A stretch of DNA of 64,000 nt from contig NZ_CP049331.1 of the NCBI RefSeq assembly GCF_011064285.1, forward strand, positions 620,001 to 684,000, read 5' to 3'. The DNA comes from Vibrio ziniensis. Lineage in GTDB: Bacteria > Pseudomonadota > Gammaproteobacteria > Enterobacterales > Vibrionaceae. The notes below the pieces were generated by a model that was given only the letters and a program-made list of their open reading frames with translations, was not told the DNA's origin and did no database searches. The stretch's first letter is position 1. Every line of letters begins with the position of its first letter. A program made the position numbers and the translations under genes. Positions 44,446 to 54,080 of this stretch are shown piece by piece.

Positions 44446-44985
44446 TCATGCGGTCTCATGCAAATTCGCAGGAAAGTGCTCAGGATTGGTAAACGGAATC
44501 AGAGCCAAAATTAAGGCTTGGTGGTAGACCGAGCTGCGAGTGAGTTGGTGTTGGGTTAAAAGCCCAATCGCACCGCCTTTTTGCTTAATGTTGTCAGTAC
44601 CGAAAACTTCATCCATAACATCCCCAAGTTCATTCGCTTGCTGGAGTTTATCTAGTACTTCTGGTGGTAGCATCAAGCTTGCTGAGCGAGACTCTCCTCG
44701 GTGAGTATATGACTCAATAATCATCCAAGCGAAAGTTACATTTCCTTCAATCCCCGCTTCTAATCCAACGTAGTAATCACCGTTAGTAATTTGTTGTTTG
44801 GCATTTCGCACACGATTTAATGCGCCTGCTTTGGTTTCTTCATTTGTCATGGGTTGATCCGCGACTTCACTCGGTACACTTATACCTTGGAAATTGAATT
44901 CTTGGTTGGGAAAAGCGGATTCAAAAGCACTCTTTACAGCATTGATTTTTGCTGGATTAAGAGAAGTGATAATTACATTCTTCAT
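44446..44985 (-). CDS. yjjX: Inosine/xanthosine triphosphatase YjjX
   Basis: A 179-residue NTPase of the YjjX/DUF84 family: [19 protein letters not shown] at the N-terminus, [20 protein letters not shown] (about 42-62), and [11 protein letters not shown] (about 72). It hydrolyses non-canonical ITP and XTP to keep them out of nucleic acids. Its start overlaps the end of mbaA by 29 nt, so it is the third gene of an nspS-mbaA-yjjX operon; in E. coli yjjX neighbours trpR instead, and here both neighbourhoods are present. Confidence 0.93.
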   Translation of the reverse strand: MKNVIITSLNPAKINAVKSAFESAFPNQEFNFQGISVPSEVADQPMTNEETKAGALNRVRNAKQQITNGDYYVGLEAGIEGNVTFAWMIIESYTHRGESRSASLMLPPEVLDKLQQANELGDVMDEVFGTDNIKQKGGAIGLLTQHQLTRSSVYHQALILALIPFTNPEHFPANLHETA

Positions 44986-47302
44986 AACTTATTTCTGTAT
45001 TGTCATTATTCCAATATTGGATTTCACGTAGAGACATTGGCGGTGCTAAATAGAAGCCTTGCATATAGTCACAATGATAACGCGTTAACCATTGCTGCAT
45101 TTCTTTGCTTTCAATGCCTTCTGCCGTGACTTTCATCATCTGAGAATGACAGAGTTGGATAAGTGGCTCAAGTACAGACTGTTTGCCTGTTTCGATGATT
45201 GTCTCTAGAAATCCCTGATCGAACTTAATGCGTTTAATCGGATATTGGACCAACTGAACAATGGAAGTATAGCCAGAACCAAAGTCATCGATAGTCAGGC
45301 TGTAGCCTTGATCAACTAAGTCATACAGCAGTGGTATCGCTTTAGAGTCGGCGGCGAAAGTCTCAGTGATTTCGAAATCTATCCAGTGAGGTCGAATTTT
45401 GTGTTGGTTTGCCTGTTCACGTATGTAATCTGCTAGGTCAACGGAGTTGAGTTCCGCAGAAGAGAGATTGATCGAGATGTGAATTGGGTAGTCAAAACTT
45501 TTGCATAAGGTGGAAAATTCTGCAAAGGCATGACTAATGACCCAACGATCAATTTTACCGAATAAGCCTGTTTGCTCTGCAATTGGTATGAACTCATTTG
45601 GTGAGACTTCGCCAAGTAACTCGGAGTGCCATCTTAAAAGTACTTCGAATCCTGCAATATCCATGCTGTTGCATGAGTAATAGGGTTGATAAACCAGAGT
45701 GAACTCATTATCAAAATTCTCCATACGTAGGGCTCGTTCAATCGAATTTCTGCGTTGAACCTGCTGATCTAGTTCTTTGGAATAATGGGCAATCTGATTT
45801 TTTCCTGCACTCTTCGCTTGATACATAGCGGTATCGGCATTAATAAGCAGACTTTCAATATTGATACCATCCATTGGGTATGTGGCAATGCCGATACTGG
45901 CGGTAATTGGGAATCGTCCAAGCGGAGAATCGTGATGCTCTTGAATTGGCTGCAATAGGCGATGTGAAAACTCATCAGCAAAATCAGACAAACGGCTTGG
46001 TGCACAAATCAGAATAGCGAACTCGTCTCCAGATAGGCGTGACGCAAGACTATAGACATGCTTATTCTGGTTAAATTCTTCGGAAAGAGATTGCACATGA
46101 GTGGCAAAACTTATTAACAATGAATCGCCCACTTGATGACCATATTTATCATTGACGTATTTGAAGTTATCTAAGTCAATATAGAGCACCTGAATATGGC
46201 TATTTGTGGGAGATTCTCTAAGTGTTGTCTGTGCATGAAGTTGAAACTGATAGCGGTTAGATAGCTTGGTTAAATGGTCAAACTCCGCCAAGGTTTTGGT
46301 TTTTTGATAGGTATTATTAAGCTCATTGTACATATCGTAAAAACGTGAGGAAAGGCGTCCAATTTCATCGTTCGATCTGAGTTTTTCTATATTGTTTCTT
46401 TGCTTGTATTCAACTTCCTGAAGTTGTTTGTCCAAGCGAGATATTGGTGTGATCACGTGTCGGTATAGCAACGACAGCAACAGCAATAAGCTGAACAATG
46501 CAGAGCCGCCAAACGCCACAACTAAATTTTGTCTGATTTCATTGAGCTTATTTCGCATCAGCATGGGCGCTGGGGAAAGCGTCGCAAACATACCTGATTG
46601 AAGTTCAACGGTTTGAGTCAAACCTTCGGGGAAGGCTTGCTGTTTCTTACTAAAGAAAATAGGACTTTGATTATCAAACTCTAACTTGTTACGCAGAGCG
46701 TTAAACTCGTCTAAGACCACGTAAACCACGATGAAGAATATTCTGTCTCGGTTATAGCTTAGTGGTGTATCAAGAGTTCGAGTGTCTAATACATCGTAAC
46801 GAACTAATATGCCATCACCACTAGAGTTTTCGGTGTAACTGATGTCTGAAGTTCTTAACGTTTGGTTGAAGCGATTCTTCACAAACTTGAAAACTGTTGG
46901 GTCGATTTTGCTGAAAGGGTCGTCACTATTATCTGCGAAGTAAAGGATATCTTTGTTGCCGTCAAAGATTGAAACAGCGACGGAATCTCGTTCATTTGAC
47001 TTCATTACATTGAAAGTTTTTTCGATATTCTCAGCAAGTTCCAACTCTCGGTAGGGGTTGTTACTGTGTTCGAAATAGTGACGAATAATGTCGCTATTAG
47101 CGAGAGTAAAGGTATAGCTGCTGACCAGAGATTTGGTTTGCCGAAAGTGGCTAGCAAGCTTTTCCATATCAAGTTTTAAATAGCTGTCCATCCGCTTAAC
47201 AAGTGCGTCTTTTTGGCTATCGTAGATAAGATATCCAGAAACAGCTGAGCTGAGTATTATCACCGGAGCGATGAGTAAGAGAATTCTATGGTTTAGCTTC
47301 AT
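44957..47302 (-). CDS. mbaA: MbaA-like GGDEF/EAL c-di-GMP enzyme with periplasmic sensor
   Basis: A 781-residue inner-membrane protein: N-terminal helix ([20 protein letters not shown]), periplasmic sensor (about 30-250), second helix ([18 protein letters not shown]), HAMP, GGDEF (about 340-500, [10 protein letters not shown]) and EAL (about 515-765). The EAL signature reads EVL (GFEVLLRW), with [15 protein letters not shown] and QGFYLAPP intact; V. cholerae MbaA also has SGDEF and EVL. MbaA is controlled by the periplasmic polyamine sensor NspS, encoded immediately upstream with a 17-nt overlap. It sets biofilm-related c-di-GMP in response to norspermidine and spermidine. Confidence 0.93.
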   Translation of the reverse strand: MKLNHRILLLIAPVIILSSAVSGYLIYDSQKDALVKRMDSYLKLDMEKLASHFRQTKSLVSSYTFTLANSDIIRHYFEHSNNPYRELELAENIEKTFNVMKSNERDSVAVSIFDGNKDILYFADNSDDPFSKIDPTVFKFVKNRFNQTLRTSDISYTENSSGDGILVRYDVLDTRTLDTPLSYNRDRIFFIVVYVVLDEFNALRNKLEFDNQSPIFFSKKQQAFPEGLTQTVELQSGMFATLSPAPMLMRNKLNEIRQNLVVAFGGSALFSLLLLLSLLYRHVITPISRLDKQLQEVEYKQRNNIEKLRSNDEIGRLSSRFYDMYNELNNTYQKTKTLAEFDHLTKLSNRYQFQLHAQTTLRESPTNSHIQVLYIDLDNFKYVNDKYGHQVGDSLLISFATHVQSLSEEFNQNKHVYSLASRLSGDEFAILICAPSRLSDFADEFSHRLLQPIQEHHDSPLGRFPITASIGIATYPMDGINIESLLINADTAMYQAKSAGKNQIAHYSKELDQQVQRRNSIERALRMENFDNEFTLVYQPYYSCNSMDIAGFEVLLRWHSELLGEVSPNEFIPIAEQTGLFGKIDRWVISHAFAEFSTLCKSFDYPIHISINLSSAELNSVDLADYIREQANQHKIRPHWIDFEITETFAADSKAIPLLYDLVDQGYSLTIDDFGSGYTSIVQLVQYPIKRIKFDQGFLETIIETGKQSVLEPLIQLCHSQMMKVTAEGIESKEMQQWLTRYHCDYMQGFYLAPPMSLREIQYWNNDNTEISYEECNYHFS

Positions 47303-48335
47303 GTTGTTTGATCAGGCTGTTTATGATTTTTGCCCGCTGACTCAAATTGGATGAAGAAAGCTGACTGTCAATGATGCTATGCGTAAGCAAATCATCGCTT
47401 AGGAAGATAGTTTTGTCTTTGATATAGCTATCCGGCATGAACACCATTGCACTGGCATTAGGCGTTGCAGCTTTGATGTCTTGTGCATTGATTGCGGCTA
47501 TCTCTGGTTGCATTAAGAATTCGAGAAATAATTTTGCTTGTTGTTTGTTGGGCGAATAATGGTTTACCGCTAAGCAATCGACCCAGATATAAGGTTCACC
47601 TTCGGGAAGTGCAAACGCCCAGTCGTCGTTATCAAAATATCGATTCAAAGAGAACTGGTCCCCGCTATAACTAAGCGACATATACAAGTTATCACTATTG
47701 CTATGACTACGGACGTAACTCAATGCGTATTCGTAGGTAAGAACATCTGGTGTTGCAGTTTCAAGCTTTTGGTAGGCTTGTTTTAGCTCCTCAACGGAAG
47801 CAGTCAAAGGTGAAAAGTTAAGGCTATAAAGTGCGGGCAAAAATGTTTCTACACTATCTTGAATTAAGCCCACATGACCTTTCATCGTCTCATCAATATC
47901 TACCAACTCTCGCCATTTGGTTGGCGGTTTAGTCACTTTACTTTTTCGGTAAGCAATCCCTACATATCCCCAAAAATATGGGACGCTGTGTGTGCCGCAG
48001 GCTTGTTGCCACATAGCGCCGTTATGTTGATTGGGAGTGAATGTTGAGAGGTTTTCAAAAGTTTCTTGGTGGGAAAAAATCTGTGCAGAAACATTGTCTA
48101 AAATCACCACATCGAATGGGATTTGTTCGCTACTTAGCATTAGCAAACTGCGTTCATCATCATTATCAAAATGATAAAAGTTAAGCTTAATGTCGTGAGT
48201 TTGATTCCATGCATCAATAATCCTTGGCGATATTGTGTCTTCCCAAAGATAAATGTTTAGCTCTGAAGCAATGACATGACTACTGAGACCAGTAGCACCG
48301 AGCATAAGGGATATGAGTCGTCCTATCTTCACCAC
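47286..48335 (-). CDS. nspS: NspS-like periplasmic polyamine sensor
   Basis: A 349-residue PotD-type solute-binding protein with a signal peptide (about 1-23, ending VIASE) and the start of a mature lobe ELNIYLWEDTISPRIIDAWN. No polyamine permease or ATPase genes adjoin; instead it is translationally overlapped with mbaA (17 nt). That is the V. cholerae nspS-mbaA arrangement, where NspS binds norspermidine or spermidine and signals through MbaA. The binding lobes show SVPYFWGYVGIAYRKSK and AFALPEGEPYIWVDCLAV, common in this family. Confidence 0.9.
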   Translation of the reverse strand: MVKIGRLISLMLGATGLSSHVIASELNIYLWEDTISPRIIDAWNQTHDIKLNFYHFDNDDERSLLMLSSEQIPFDVVILDNVSAQIFSHQETFENLSTFTPNQHNGAMWQQACGTHSVPYFWGYVGIAYRKSKVTKPPTKWRELVDIDETMKGHVGLIQDSVETFLPALYSLNFSPLTASVEELKQAYQKLETATPDVLTYEYALSYVRSHSNSDNLYMSLSYSGDQFSLNRYFDNDDWAFALPEGEPYIWVDCLAVNHYSPNKQQAKLFLEFLMQPEIAAINAQDIKAATPNASAMVFMPDSYIKDKTIFLSDDLLTHSIIDSQLSSSNLSQRAKIINSLIKQHEAKP

Positions 48336-48523
48336 AAATAATGCGCCTTATATGATATGAAGCAATTGTGTTTTCCCTGTGTTCACTTTTAAAACACTCG
48401 GTAGAACACTAATTGATCTGGACTAAATTGTATAACTATTTCTGTTTTATAAAGCTCTAATATGCAACTTTGGTCAAACTCGGCGCATTAGTTTGAAGTT
48501 GGTACGGTCAGATTGAGTTGTTG

Positions 48524-49699
48524 TTAGCTTAAACGTACTTGTGTTGGTTTAATGTTCTCACTCGGATAACAACCAAGAACTTTTAGATGCTTGGTCAATT
48601 TTGTTAGTTCGCTGAGTGCTTGCTGCATATTGTCGGAGTCTAGGTGGGCTTCTAAATCGACATAAAACATCTCTTCCCAAGGATTACCCATAATTGGGCG
48701 AGATTCGAGTTTGGTCATATTGATACCGAAGCGTTGAAGTACCAAGAGTGTTGCAACCAGTGAGCCTGCCTGTTGTGAAGTAGACATAATTAGCGTTGTT
48801 TTTGCTGGGATCTGGGTTGACACTTCCACTGGCTTACGAGCAACCACGATAAAACGTGTATGGTTTTCTGTTTGGTTGGCAATATTGCTCTGAATCGTTT
48901 GAAGCCCATACAGCTTACCACTAGAAGAGTTGCCAATAGCGGCCACATCATCTCGTTTTAACTCTTGTACTTTCTTCATGGCATCAGCTGTGCTCGCACA
49001 TGTTTCGAGTTGTACACCTTTTAAGCGACCTAAGAACTCACTGCATTGTTGATGAGGCTGAGGGTGCGAATAAAGCACTTTCAAGTCTTCTAAGCGAATG
49101 TCCTTTGTTGCCACGAGACAGTGCTCAATTGGTTGAGTGATCTCACCTACTATGTATAAGGTGGTGTGCTGAAGTAAGTCGTAAACCTCGTTGATTGAAC
49201 CAGAACTGGTATTTTCAATAGGAAGGACACCATAGTCAGCATGGCCTGATTCTACGGTTTTAGTCACTTCTTTAAATTGGTCGCAGTTAAGTTCAACTAA
49301 TTCTGTATTTCTGCGGCTAAAGTATTCACGTGTAGCAAGGTGGGAATAGGAACCTTTCGAACCAAGAAATGCTACGCGAGCGAGTGGTTTTATGCTTTGT
49401 GGGTTAGCTAAATTCTGCAGGTAAGCCTGTTGAAGTAGCACTGAGTCTTCAATGATGGTGTGGAAAAGTTTAGTGATGTATTGAGCATCAAGTTGGTACT
49501 TATCCTTACCAGAGTTGATCAGTTTTACTAGGAGTTGTTGTTCACGTACGGCGTCACGAACGGGTTTTGACGTCTCTACTTTACTTTTTGCCACTTCAAT
49601 ACTTAGTTTACGTCGTTCTGATAGTAGGCTTAATAATTGGTCATCAAGTTCGTTAAGTCTTAAACGAATCTCGTCGAGAGAGTACTGTCTGTCTGTCAT
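48524..49699 (-). CDS. pheA: Bifunctional chorismate mutase / prephenate dehydratase PheA
   Basis: A 391-residue fusion: AroQ chorismate mutase (1-~90, YSLDEIRLRLNELDDQLLSL), prephenate dehydratase (about 105-290, with the catalytic Thr region NHTRFIVV) and a regulatory ACT domain (about 300-385) carrying the phenylalanine-binding ESRPIMGNPW. It makes phenylpyruvate for Phe and is normally inhibited by Phe. A leader peptide rich in Phe and a terminator precede it (49789-49836, 49715-49738), so it is controlled by attenuation. Confidence 0.96.
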   Translation of the reverse strand: MTDRQYSLDEIRLRLNELDDQLLSLLSERRKLSIEVAKSKVETSKPVRDAVREQQLLVKLINSGKDKYQLDAQYITKLFHTIIEDSVLLQQAYLQNLANPQSIKPLARVAFLGSKGSYSHLATREYFSRRNTELVELNCDQFKEVTKTVESGHADYGVLPIENTSSGSINEVYDLLQHTTLYIVGEITQPIEHCLVATKDIRLEDLKVLYSHPQPHQQCSEFLGRLKGVQLETCASTADAMKKVQELKRDDVAAIGNSSSGKLYGLQTIQSNIANQTENHTRFIVVARKPVEVSTQIPAKTTLIMSTSQQAGSLVATLLVLQRFGINMTKLESRPIMGNPWEEMFYVDLEAHLDSDNMQQALSELTKLTKHLKVLGCYPSENIKPTQVRLS

Positions 49700-49714
49700 T
49701 GAAAATTATCCTTA

Positions 49715-49738
49715 TAAAAAAACCTCCCAGTGGGAGGC
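49715..49738 (-). terminator. pheA attenuator
   Basis: On the minus strand CCTCCC/GGGAGG with a 3-nt loop, followed by TTTTTTT, ending about 16 nt before the pheA ATG. Upstream, GGAGGCT is fully complementary to AGCCTCC of the terminator's 5' arm and would form the antiterminator. An A-rich block (AAAAAAAAGTCAAAAACGAAC) can pair with the Phe-codon stretch. Confidence 0.88.
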
Positions 49739-49788
49739 TTTCTGTTCGTTTTTGACTTTTTTTTCTTAAACGACTTAGCCTCCAAAGG

Positions 49789-49836
49789 TTATTGGAGAAA
49801 AAAGAAGTCAAAAAAGAACAGTTGAGTATTTTGCAT
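49789..49836 (-). CDS. pheL: PheL leader peptide
   Basis: A 15-residue ORF, MQNTQLFFFDFFFLQ, with six Phe codons in two runs of three, ending TAA. It lies about 50 nt before the attenuator stem and about 90 nt before pheA. When Phe-tRNA is scarce the ribosome should stall on these codons, free the downstream A-rich block and allow the antiterminator. E. coli PheL (15 residues) is likewise Phe-rich. It is too short to be found by usual gene calling. Confidence 0.88.
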   Translation of the reverse strand: MQNTQLFFFDFFFLQ

Positions 49837-49866
49837 TATGGTTATTCAAGTCGTTAAGATAGTCCC

Positions 49867-49895
49867 ACAATAAGCAAGGCAGCATAGAGCGTCAA
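49867..49895 (-). promoter_or_regulatory. pheL-pheA promoter
   Basis: On the minus strand -35 TTGACG (49890-49895), 17-bp spacer, -10 TATTGT (49867-49872). The -35 box lies 3 bp from the raiA terminator, so the promoter begins as the previous gene ends. Confidence 0.55.
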
Positions 49896-49897
49896 GC

Positions 49898-49927
49898 AAA
49901 AAAATAGCGCCCGAGGGCGCTATTTTT
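49898..49927 (-). terminator. Terminator after raiA
   Basis: On the minus strand AAATAGCGCCC/GGGCGCTATTT with a tiny loop, followed by TTTT, 12 bp after the raiA stop. Confidence 0.9.
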
Positions 49928-49938
49928 AAACCTGCTAA

Positions 49939-50268
49939 TTATTCAGTTTCTTCTTCTTCCAATTCTGGTTTTTCAGATCTTCTTGCTTCTGGTTTATGAC
50001 GAAGCTTGTTTAGTTGACGTTCGAGTTTCTGTTCAACTTCGTTTACGGCTGCGTAGAGATCTTCGTGAATCGCGGAAGCAACTAATTGTCCTTTTGGTAC
50101 CGTAACTGTTGCTTCAAACTTCATCTGTTTGTTTGGTTCTTCACTAAAGCTGCATTGACAACCTGTGATGTCGACTTGCCACTTCTCTAGTTTTTTTAAT
50201 TTGCTCTCAATGTGGTCGCGGATTGCAGAGGTAATTTCGATGTTTTTACCAGTGATATTCATTTTCAT
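49939..50268 (-). CDS. raiA: Ribosome-associated inhibitor RaiA / HPF family
   Basis: A 109-residue member of the short HPF/RaiA family: MKMNITGKNIEITSAIRDHI, the beta-strand block MKFEATVTVPKGQLVASAIH and the helix EDLYAAVNEVEQKLERQLNK. A Glu-rich tail (EKPELEEEETE) fits RaiA (YfiA), which stabilises inactive 70S ribosomes, more than short HPF. It lies directly upstream of pheL-pheA, as raiA does in E. coli. Confidence 0.9.
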   Translation of the reverse strand: MKMNITGKNIEITSAIRDHIESKLKKLEKWQVDITGCQCSFSEEPNKQMKFEATVTVPKGQLVASAIHEDLYAAVNEVEQKLERQLNKLRHKPEARRSEKPELEEEETE

Positions 50269-50327
50269 AATGCTTTTTCCTCTGTGTCATCCCTCATGGG
50301 TTAACTCCAGATTACCCATTCTTAAAT

Positions 50328-50357
50328 AAAAAATAGTGATCCTGATCACTATTTTTT
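50328..50357. terminator. Perfect-stem terminator between mltF and raiA
   Basis: AAAAAATAGTGATC and GATCACTATTTTTT are perfect 14-bp arms around CT, with oligo-A and oligo-T ends usable on both strands. It lies 60 bp upstream of raiA and 200 bp after mltF. The bases 50358-50557 hold nothing I can name. Confidence 0.75.
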
Positions 50358-50557
50358 GTGGGGTAATTCCGATCGCTTTTAAACGTGATCTTCCGCAAAA
50401 TGTTGTCTTGATAGTGGCAGAAAAAGCTTGTGATTTTGCAGTTTATGACTAAATTTAGAGAGGTGGCTTACTGAAAATTCATCCATTTTTAGGGATCTAG
50501 TTCGGCCCTTTAAACATATTTGTCTATTTCCTAAACAACAAAAAATTGCGATTCCAG

Positions 50558-52045
50558 TCACTCTGCTCTCGTTTCTACACGTTTTGTCCCCGAATCTATA
50601 CCTTCAATCTCATTTAACGTTGCTGCCAAACTCTCTTCTTTTGCTTGCTTTAGTTGTTCTAGTTGTTTGTAAACCACAAAATAGCGGCTGATGTTTGCGA
50701 CATAATTAACAGGTTCAGCACCGATGTTCCTTCTCGTAATTACTTCCACGTTTTTAAACCAGATATTTGGATTAAAACCGTGTTTCTTGGCTAGGCGGCG
50801 CATTCTGCTGATATTCGCAGGGCCTGCGTTGTAAGCTGCTAACGCGAAATAAACTTGGTCATCTTCGCTGATTTCTGGTTCTGAAAAATATCGATTTTTG
50901 ATGAAACGCATATACTTCACACCCGCATGAATATTGTTATCAACCCTATCTATGTGCGTAATATTGACGTTTCGGTCTCTGGCTGTGCTCGGTAATACTT
51001 GCATAATGCCAATGGCGCCTTTGTGTGACACTTTACGTTGATCAAAACCAGATTCTTGAAATCCTTGAGCTGCCATCATCAAGTATTCAAACTCATATTT
51101 TTGGGAATATTTAGTAAATATTTTTGCTAGTTCTTCAAGGCGTTTAAGGCTAGCTGGATTAAGTGCCTTATTTAGCCAACGAGTATCATCAATGTATTTG
51201 CTGAAGATAACATTGCCTAATAGCGTTCCTGATTTTGCGGTTCTCAAAAAGTCATTGACTATTTTTTTTAGCGCTGGCGAATTTTTACGCATCGCCCAAG
51301 CAATTTGACCATTTGTTCTTAGTGGTAATTGAGTATGCGCTTTTATGTCTTCCATCACGTGCAGCCACATTTCTGCTTTGTGGCTATCAAGCACTGTTGC
51401 GGTTATGTGACCTGAATTGACTAATTCCAGCAACTCGTAATCTTGTAGAGCTTCCTCTACGTAATGAATCTTAACAGGTTTTAGATTTTGCGACTTTAGT
51501 GACTTGTTTACTTTCCCCAAACTTTCCAGATAGCTAGAGCTAGCTCTGACCCAAATGTCTTTGCCCTCTAACTGAGTTAAGGTTGTAAGCTCAGGATAAT
51601 TTTTGTTGGTGACAATTAACTCCTGAATCTCTTTTGTTAGAGGGTCACTAAAATCGATTTGCTGTAAGCGAGTTGGTGTTATTGTGAGATTGGCTATAGC
51701 AAGATCTGCAAAACCAGTTTCAACGGATGCAATAAGGTCATCTCTGAGTACGGGGATAATTTGGATATGTACATAGGGCGCTTGCTTTTTGAGACTATTT
51801 TCGAAGTGATACAAAAGTTCTGCCCCAATCCCTTTTGGGCGACCTGCTTCAACGTAGTAAAAACCTAAATCGGCAGAGACAACAACTCGAATGACTCCTT
51901 TTTCCTTAAGGAGTGGCCAATCACCTATATATGGCTTATCACTAAGTGGTGATAGTTCAATGCTGCTCACTGGAAGGGTGAAAAGCAAAAAAAATAGACT
52001 TAATACCCAACTGTGTAACCAACGCAAAATGCGACTCCTTTGCAT
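50558..52045 (-). CDS. mltF: MltF-like membrane-bound lytic transglycosylase
   Basis: A 495-residue protein: N-terminal signal segment (about 1-28, WVLSLFFLLFTLPVSS), a periplasmic amino-acid-binding-type domain (about 45-290, GVIRVVVSADLGFYYVEAGR) and a GH23 domain (about 310-470) with catalytic Glu in AAQGFQESGFDQRKVSHKGA, then GIMQVLPSTA and LAAYNAGPANISRM. This domain order is MltF, whose binding domain senses cell-wall peptides and controls the lytic domain. No lipobox Cys is seen, so anchoring is by signal anchor or none. It is monocistronic. Confidence 0.9.
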   Translation of the reverse strand: MQRSRILRWLHSWVLSLFFLLFTLPVSSIELSPLSDKPYIGDWPLLKEKGVIRVVVSADLGFYYVEAGRPKGIGAELLYHFENSLKKQAPYVHIQIIPVLRDDLIASVETGFADLAIANLTITPTRLQQIDFSDPLTKEIQELIVTNKNYPELTTLTQLEGKDIWVRASSSYLESLGKVNKSLKSQNLKPVKIHYVEEALQDYELLELVNSGHITATVLDSHKAEMWLHVMEDIKAHTQLPLRTNGQIAWAMRKNSPALKKIVNDFLRTAKSGTLLGNVIFSKYIDDTRWLNKALNPASLKRLEELAKIFTKYSQKYEFEYLMMAAQGFQESGFDQRKVSHKGAIGIMQVLPSTARDRNVNITHIDRVDNNIHAGVKYMRFIKNRYFSEPEISEDDQVYFALAAYNAGPANISRMRRLAKKHGFNPNIWFKNVEVITRRNIGAEPVNYVANISRYFVVYKQLEQLKQAKEESLAATLNEIEGIDSGTKRVETRAE

Positions 52046-52110
52046 TCACTTCTATCGGTTTGAATACCGATAAGTTTATGAACAAATGAAGAAATCAGCA
52101 AATTGAAACG

Positions 52111-52137
52111 AAAAAAAGCCACTGTAAAACAGTGGCT
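52111..52137 (-). terminator. Terminator after bamD
   Basis: On the minus strand GCCACTG/CAGTGGC (7 bp) followed by TTTTTTT, about 20 bp after the bamD stop. Confidence 0.88.
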
Positions 52138-52156
52138 CATTCGGAGGTATTAGTAA

Positions 52157-52885
52157 TTATTTTTCTGGGTTTAACTCAATTAGCTTCTCGGTGCGAGCGA
52201 TTGAATCTGCCAATCCTAATTCTTTATATGCTGCTAGCTGAATTTGCAGCGATTTTCTTGCCGCTTCAGTGTCGGGGTAGGTTTTTTGCAGTTCCTGACA
52301 GCGTTTAATCGCTGCGATCCAAGCTTCTCTGCGTAAGTAAAAATCAGCAGTCGCTAGGTCATATTCAGCAAGACGGTTTTTCAGTGCAAACATTCGACGT
52401 TGCGAATCTTCTGCATATGGGCTGTCTGGGTAACGTTGCAGTAACTTTTTAAAGTCTGCAAAAGCGGCTTTCACTGGCTCTGGATCTCTGTCACTACGCT
52501 CAATATTGAACAAATCGTGCATAAAGTTACGATCTTGTGCCATATGAGTTAGGCCTCGCATGTAGAGTACCCAGTCCATTTTTTCATGCGTTGGATTTAA
52601 GCGACTAAAACGCTCAATGGTTGCCAAACCAAGGGCTAGATCGTCATTTTTGTAATAGACATAGATTAGGTCAAGCTGTACCTGTTCAGAGTATGCACCA
52701 AAGGGATAACGTGAATCCAAAGCTTCAAGTTTATCTATGGCAGTTAACCAGTTACCACTTTGCAATTCTGATTGAGCCTCAGTATACAGCTCAGAAGGTG
52801 GTACATCAGGGACGATGTTATCTTTGCTTGAACAGCCAAATAGCAGTGATAGTGCAAGCAAGCCTGATAAAGTTTGGTATTTCAT
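52157..52885 (-). CDS. bamD: Outer-membrane assembly lipoprotein BamD
   Basis: A 242-residue lipoprotein with signal peptide MKYQTLSGLLALSLLFGCSS (lipobox LFGC, Cys 18) and five TPR-like repeats (AIDKLEALDSRYPFGAYSEQ; LLQRYPDSPYAEDSQRR). BamD is the essential partner of BamA that recruits substrate outer-membrane proteins. It is divergent from rluD, with about 200 bp between. Confidence 0.95.
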   Translation of the reverse strand: MKYQTLSGLLALSLLFGCSSKDNIVPDVPPSELYTEAQSELQSGNWLTAIDKLEALDSRYPFGAYSEQVQLDLIYVYYKNDDLALGLATIERFSRLNPTHEKMDWVLYMRGLTHMAQDRNFMHDLFNIERSDRDPEPVKAAFADFKKLLQRYPDSPYAEDSQRRMFALKNRLAEYDLATADFYLRREAWIAAIKRCQELQKTYPDTEAARKSLQIQLAAYKELGLADSIARTEKLIELNPEK

Positions 52886-53088
52886 GTCAGGAGTGGGTTC
52901 CTTGAAAATAAAGCATCTTAAAGCTGGAGCAACTGTTTTAAGCCAGAAGAATAGTTTCTTGTTTTAGCACGAACAACAGGGCTCCTCAAATCGTTTGGTT
53001 ACTTTCTCTTTCGTTACAGATACAATAGCGGCCATTATTTTATCCATACTAGTGAGTATTAGTCTCACGGTTTTTAAAAAAGTTCGAT

Positions 53089-54063
53089 ATGGCTCAGCAG
53101 ATTGAATTAACTCAAACAGTAAAAGATAGCCAGCTTGGTCAACGTTTAGATCAAGCTGTGGCTGAATTGTTCGCCGATTTTTCTCGTTCACGTCTGAAAG
53201 AGTGGTTACTTGACGGCAAAATAACAGTAGATGGACAAGTTGTCACTAAACCGCGCACGAAAGTGATGGGCGGCGAAGAGATTACTGTGCAGGCTGAACT
53301 TGAAGATGAAGTTCGTTGGGAAGCGCAAGACATCCCATTAGATATCGTTTACGAAGATGACGACATTATCGTTATCAACAAACCTCGTAATTTTGTAGTT
53401 CACCCAGGTGCTGGTACTCCAGATGGTACAGTGCTTAATGCGCTGTTATTCCACTACCCACCAATCGCAGAAGTACCGCGTGCGGGTGTTGTGCACCGTC
53501 TAGACAAAGACACCACTGGTTTGATGGTGGTGGCGAAGAACGTTCCTGTTCAAACTCGTTTAGTACGTGAACTGCAAAAACGTAACATTACCCGTGAATA
53601 CGAAGCGATTGCGATTGGCAGAATGACGGCTGGTGGTATGATCGACAAACCTATTGGTCGCCATGCAACTAAACGTACACTGATGGCCGTATCACCAATG
53701 GGTAAACCTGCGGTAACGCATTATCGTGTCGCTGAGCATTTCCGCGAGCATACGCGTCTTCGTTTGCGTCTTGAAACTGGTCGTACACACCAGATTCGTG
53801 TTCACATGTCCTATTTGCAGCATCCTTTACTAGGAGACACTGCATACGGCGGTCGTGCACGTATTCCTAAAGGTGCTTCTCAAGAGTTAACGGATATGAT
53901 TCGTAACTTTGATCGCCAAGCTCTGCACGCGGCTATGTTGCGCTTCAATCACCCTGTGACTGGGGAAGAAATGGAATTCCACGCACCAGTGCCAGAAGAC
54001 ATGGTTATCATGACTGAAGCACTACGCGCAGATGCACAGCAGAACAAAACGGAAGAGTATTAA
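53089..54063 (+). CDS. rluD: 23S rRNA pseudouridine synthase RluD
   Basis: A 324-residue protein: S4 domain (about 20-75, LGQRLDQAVAELFADFSRSR) and RsuA/RluA catalytic domain with the active-site Asp in VHRLDKDTTGLMVVAK (about residue 139) and RTHQIRVHM. RluD makes pseudouridines 1911, 1915 and 1917 in 23S rRNA helix 69. It precedes pgeF by 17 nt, as in E. coli (rluD-yfiH-clpB). Confidence 0.95.
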   Translation: MAQQIELTQTVKDSQLGQRLDQAVAELFADFSRSRLKEWLLDGKITVDGQVVTKPRTKVMGGEEITVQAELEDEVRWEAQDIPLDIVYEDDDIIVINKPRNFVVHPGAGTPDGTVLNALLFHYPPIAEVPRAGVVHRLDKDTTGLMVVAKNVPVQTRLVRELQKRNITREYEAIAIGRMTAGGMIDKPIGRHATKRTLMAVSPMGKPAVTHYRVAEHFREHTRLRLRLETGRTHQIRVHMSYLQHPLLGDTAYGGRARIPKGASQELTDMIRNFDRQALHAAMLRFNHPVTGEEMEFHAPVPEDMVIMTEALRADAQQNKTEEY

Positions 54064-54080
54064 TCCTTAAGGGTTCTAAC

